Shown piece after piece: positions 8,396 to 11,414 of a DNA stretch of 11,414 bases. Position 1 is the first letter of the stretch. Each line of letters starts with the position of its first letter. Both the position numbers and the translations under genes were made by a program. A model generated the notes under the pieces. That model had not been told where the DNA came from. It searched no databases and worked only from the letters and a program-made list of their open reading frames with translations. Source of the stretch: Thoreauomyces humboldtii (taxonomy: Eukaryota; Chytridiomycota; Chytridiomycetes; Spizellomycetales; Powellomycetaceae); contig JADGJA010000745.1 in assembly GCA_027596035.1 (NCBI GenBank), forward strand, positions 1-11,414, in the 5' to 3' direction.

Positions 8396-8893
8396 GACTG
8401 ACTGTGCTCAGCCGAAAAAGAAAGCCACACAGACCACCGCCCGCAACTAGCTCCTCCACATGATGGGAGGTCTTCTTACCCTCTGCCTTCTCCACACTTC
8501 CGAGCAAAGGGAAAAGAGAGCAGAGGAGCCGAGCTGAGCAGCAGAGGTAAGACCTTTGCCCCAGACGGCACGTGGGAAGGAAGCCATTGCACTGACCTGT
8601 CCTGACCCAGGAGGCAAGAAATCCACGCTCATACGAGGATAACGCCCGAGCAGTGATCGATCAAACGAGCAACGAAGAGGATTTGTTTTGTAAGGAATAA
8701 GTCTATTGACAAAATGACGCTCGGTGGCAGAGACGTCCACACGGGCCGGCCGGGAAGACGGGAGTCGGAAAGCGCGGGGAGGATGGAGGAAGTAAACAGA
8801 GTTTCAGTTCCGCAGATGGTTGGAGAGGGGAATGAGTGGTGGGGGGTTGGAATGGATTGTGGGTGGGGGAAGAGGGGAGAAGACAGCTTCTCT

Positions 8894-11414
8894 CTACTCG
8901 GTAGCCGCGTACGGGTCAAAGTTGTACTGTTGACCCTGGCAGTAGTACTCGAGGTTGATGCCGTTGTTGGTGTCAGGGTTGCCCGCCCAGACGGGGAAGG
9001 GGTGGTCGGCCGACACGAACGCGAAGACGATCAGGCAAACAGCCATACCAATGTCCATGCCCGCTCCAGCAACGTAGTTGTACTGATAAAGGACAAAAAG
9101 GTTCGTTCAGCACAAGGAATAGACAGGAAGGCATTTCAAGCACCGAGAAGCGAGCGGCTTACCTTTGCCCACCAGGCGTAGCTGTTCCTGAAGATGTAGA
9201 ACTGGAACAACCACGAGACGAAGAGAGTCATCCAGAAGGTGTTGGACCAGTTTCCGGCTCCCCATGTTCCGTAGGCGGCGGACATGATGGGGAAGTTGAT
9301 GTAGATCCACCAGCGGGAGGGGTAGTACTTGTTGGCCGCCCATGGGATGATGGGGGCAATGAAACCAGCAAGGAATCCGAGGTAGATGAGCGACGACTGT
9401 CCGGTGAAGAAGGCCTTGGGTCCGATGGCTCCCCAGATTCCACCAGCTATGAGATGCAGAAAACTATTAGAGTCGGCATGGCGATGAACAAGACGGAGAG
9501 TGCGTTGAGCCTACCGTTGAAAAAGATGCCATATCCGTTCGCCTGCCAAGCACCCTTGCCGAGACGGTCCGCCCACGAGTCGAGAATCCAGTAGGAGATC
9601 GACACGGAGAGGAGACACTGGATGAGGGTACCGTACAGCTGGGATGCGAGCATGTGCCATGGAGGAATGTGCAGGTAGTGCCCGAGCTTGAGATCGCTGA
9701 GCAAGGACATGGCCTGGATCATGATGTTGTAACCGAAGGACTTGAAGCACATGACCGTAACGACCTTTCCGGGGAGGATCAGTCCGATGACGAACTCGGT
9801 GACGACGTTGAGACCAATCTGCTGTCCGGTGATGGACTGGATGATGCCGATGGGAGCGATGAAGACGGCGGTGATCAAGGTGGCGAGGAGGACCGACCAC
9901 CATGGCATGACGAACATGGTCTTCTCGCCGACGACAATGGTGAGCACGAGGAAGACAGCGAGGATGCCGGCGTAGAACCATTCGGGGACCTCGGGGTAGG
10001 CACGCATGAGACGGTTGTGCAGATCGTTGCCCTGGCGCCCCTCTCCTGCGAACATGGCACGAGTCTGGCGAGCGAGCTGACGGCCGTACCACAGATAGAT
10101 GTGGACGAGCACGGCGGAAAGGTTGAAGAAGGACATCATGTACGAAGTGTAGAAGTAAGGAGTGAGGGTGAAAGGAGCGAGGTCGGCGACGTAGGTCATG
10201 TTGGTCTCGAAGGTTCCCGCGTTGTAGAGCTTGGTCTTGCTGGCGTAATTGCCGTCCTTGTCGTAGATGGCCGACGAGTTGACATCGTACGTTCCGGTGC
10301 CGGTGTTTCCGTTGCCGAAGTGCTTCTGGCCGCCGGGGTAGGATCCGGTGAACTGCATGAGGGGGACAAGGATCCACACCCAGAAGACCTGACCCGCGAG
10401 CATGACGCAGGCGACCCAGAAGGGGGTGGTCATCCAGGTGCTGGTGATGAACTCCCAGTCCAAGGTGAGGGAGAGGAAGCCGAGACCTTCGGTGGCGGAC
10501 ACGTTGTTCTTGTACTGCAGGTTGGACGAGAAGAAGCACATGATGGAGAAGGCCTGGAAGATGGGCATGATGTAGATTGGCAGGAGCTCCCACACGAACA
10601 TGATGGCGGCGACGGCCCAGAAGAACTTGTAACGGGAGATGCTCCAGGTCGAATTGTTGTCGGCGAGGACGTCGTCGTCGCGCTGCCAGTAGGTGGCGAA
10701 GATGGACAGCTGGGAGAAGTTTCCAGGCCAGACCATCTCACGGGGCCAAATGACGAAGCGACGCAGGATGCCGGCAAAGCCGAAACCGATCATCTGGGTG
10801 GTGACGAGCCACGAGAATCCTTCGAACCACGCGATCTCCTGACCGCCCTTCCACTTCTGGGCGATCAGGTTGTCGAGGCCGTAGGGGATACCGCCACCGG
10901 CGGCGCTGGCGATGAGGGTGACGATGACGTGCTCCTTCATGTTGAAGGGTCCGGGGTTGAGCGACCAGACGTAGCTGCCGGTCTTGAACTGGTGGGTGGG
11001 GAGGACGGCAGCCATGAATCGGCCGCAAGGGTAGGAGATGAGAGTGATGATGGTGGCAGGGATGATGACGGAACTGGAACGGAAGGACATCAGAACGTTG
11101 GCAAAGCAGAGGGCAGCACCGAAGACGGTGCCGAGGAAGACGGCACGGAAGGTGGTGACGGGCGTGTTGGGGTCGTCCTCGTGGGGAACGACGGAGTTGA
11201 TGGCGCGGGCGATGGCGTCAGTCTCCTCGTCTTCCTCCATGGAAGCCTCATTGCTTTCGATTCCGGCCTTCTCGTAGGCAACGTAGGAGGGGTCGTTCTT
11301 GTGGACATCCTCCTTGGGGCCGGGAATGTGCTCGGGGTGCCAGTGCTCGGGGTTGGCCGCGACGTTGGCATTGTCGTTGGTGATCCTGTCGTTGGCGAGG
11401 GTGGTCTGGCTAGG
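8894..11414 (-). CDS. Oligopeptide transporter (OPT family), 5' end outside window
   Basis: Three exons are visible: 11414-9515 (open at the window edge), 9446-9163 and 9082-8894, joined by GT..AG introns 9447-9514 and 9083-9162. They give 790 residues ending in TAG; family members are usually about 750-900, so only a short N-terminus is missing. The order of features is that of fungal OPT/Isp4-type proton-coupled oligopeptide transporters. A hydrophilic N-terminal tail (EHWHPEHIPGPKEDV) leads into a first membrane helix after TPVTTFRAVFLG. The SLNPGPFNMKEHV loop, many hydrophobic segments, GLILPGKVVTVMCFKSFGYN, HYLHIPPWHMLASQ, NAGGIWGAIGPKAFF and the late SRWWIYINFP follow. The function inferred from the family is uptake of small peptides across the plasma membrane. 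The usual KIPPR-like motif reads HIPPW here. ATG 11240 is not the start, since the frame stays open and conserved-looking upstream of it. Confidence 0.95.

Larger units (their letters stand above)
8016..8893. other. Intergenic region: coronin upstream side and OPT downstream side
   Basis: This 878-bp gap separates two genes on the same strand, so its left part should hold the coronin promoter and leader and its right part the transporter's 3' untranslated region. The stretch just after the transporter stop is strongly pyrimidine-rich on the minus strand. The coronin ATG has the context CACCGCAATG. No exon is recognised. A microsatellite and two palindromes are listed separately. Confidence 0.6.

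Noticed and set aside
9511..10593. 360-residue minus-strand frame rich in His, Arg and Pro
   Set aside because: It is the shifted-frame shadow of the OPT transporter exon, with typical GC-rich shadow composition.

Overview
The window reads as nuclear DNA of a filamentous or yeast-like fungus. Genes are split by many short (about 60-80 nt) GT..AG introns with CTNAC-like branch sites, and the two recognisable genes are a fungal-type oligopeptide transporter and a coronin. The intron density fits a basidiomycete better than a typical ascomycete, but I cannot place it more closely. No prokaryotic features, tRNA or rRNA were seen.

The right half (about 5.87-11.41 kb) is ordinary gene space. Two intact genes lie on the minus strand. 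One is an OPT-family oligopeptide transporter with three visible exons, whose 5' end runs off the right edge. The other is a ten-exon coronin whose splice sites can all be placed, giving a 460-residue protein with a WD40 propeller, C-terminal extension and terminal coiled coil. The 878-bp gap between them holds the coronin promoter side, a CA microsatellite and two TACCGGTA palindromes.

The left half (about 1-5.03 kb) is different. It holds a 72-bp tandem repeat built around quasi-palindromes (346-526) and a spliced but frame-broken gene relic on the plus strand (725-1855). It also holds a minus-strand relic of a Ty3/gypsy reverse transcriptase with a mutated catalytic motif (2198-2590), an unrecognised but mostly intact minus-strand gene (2606-3545), and two further frame-broken coding relics (3800-4076 minus, 4213-5032 plus). 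This looks like a decaying accessory region with lineage-specific sequences and transposon debris. Between 5.03 and 5.87 kb no gene is evident.

The coronin (cortical actin organisation) and the OPT transporter (peptide uptake at a membrane) have no obvious joint pathway, and their adjacency looks incidental. The least explained material is the cluster of unrecognised coding relics and the one near-intact orphan gene in the left half.
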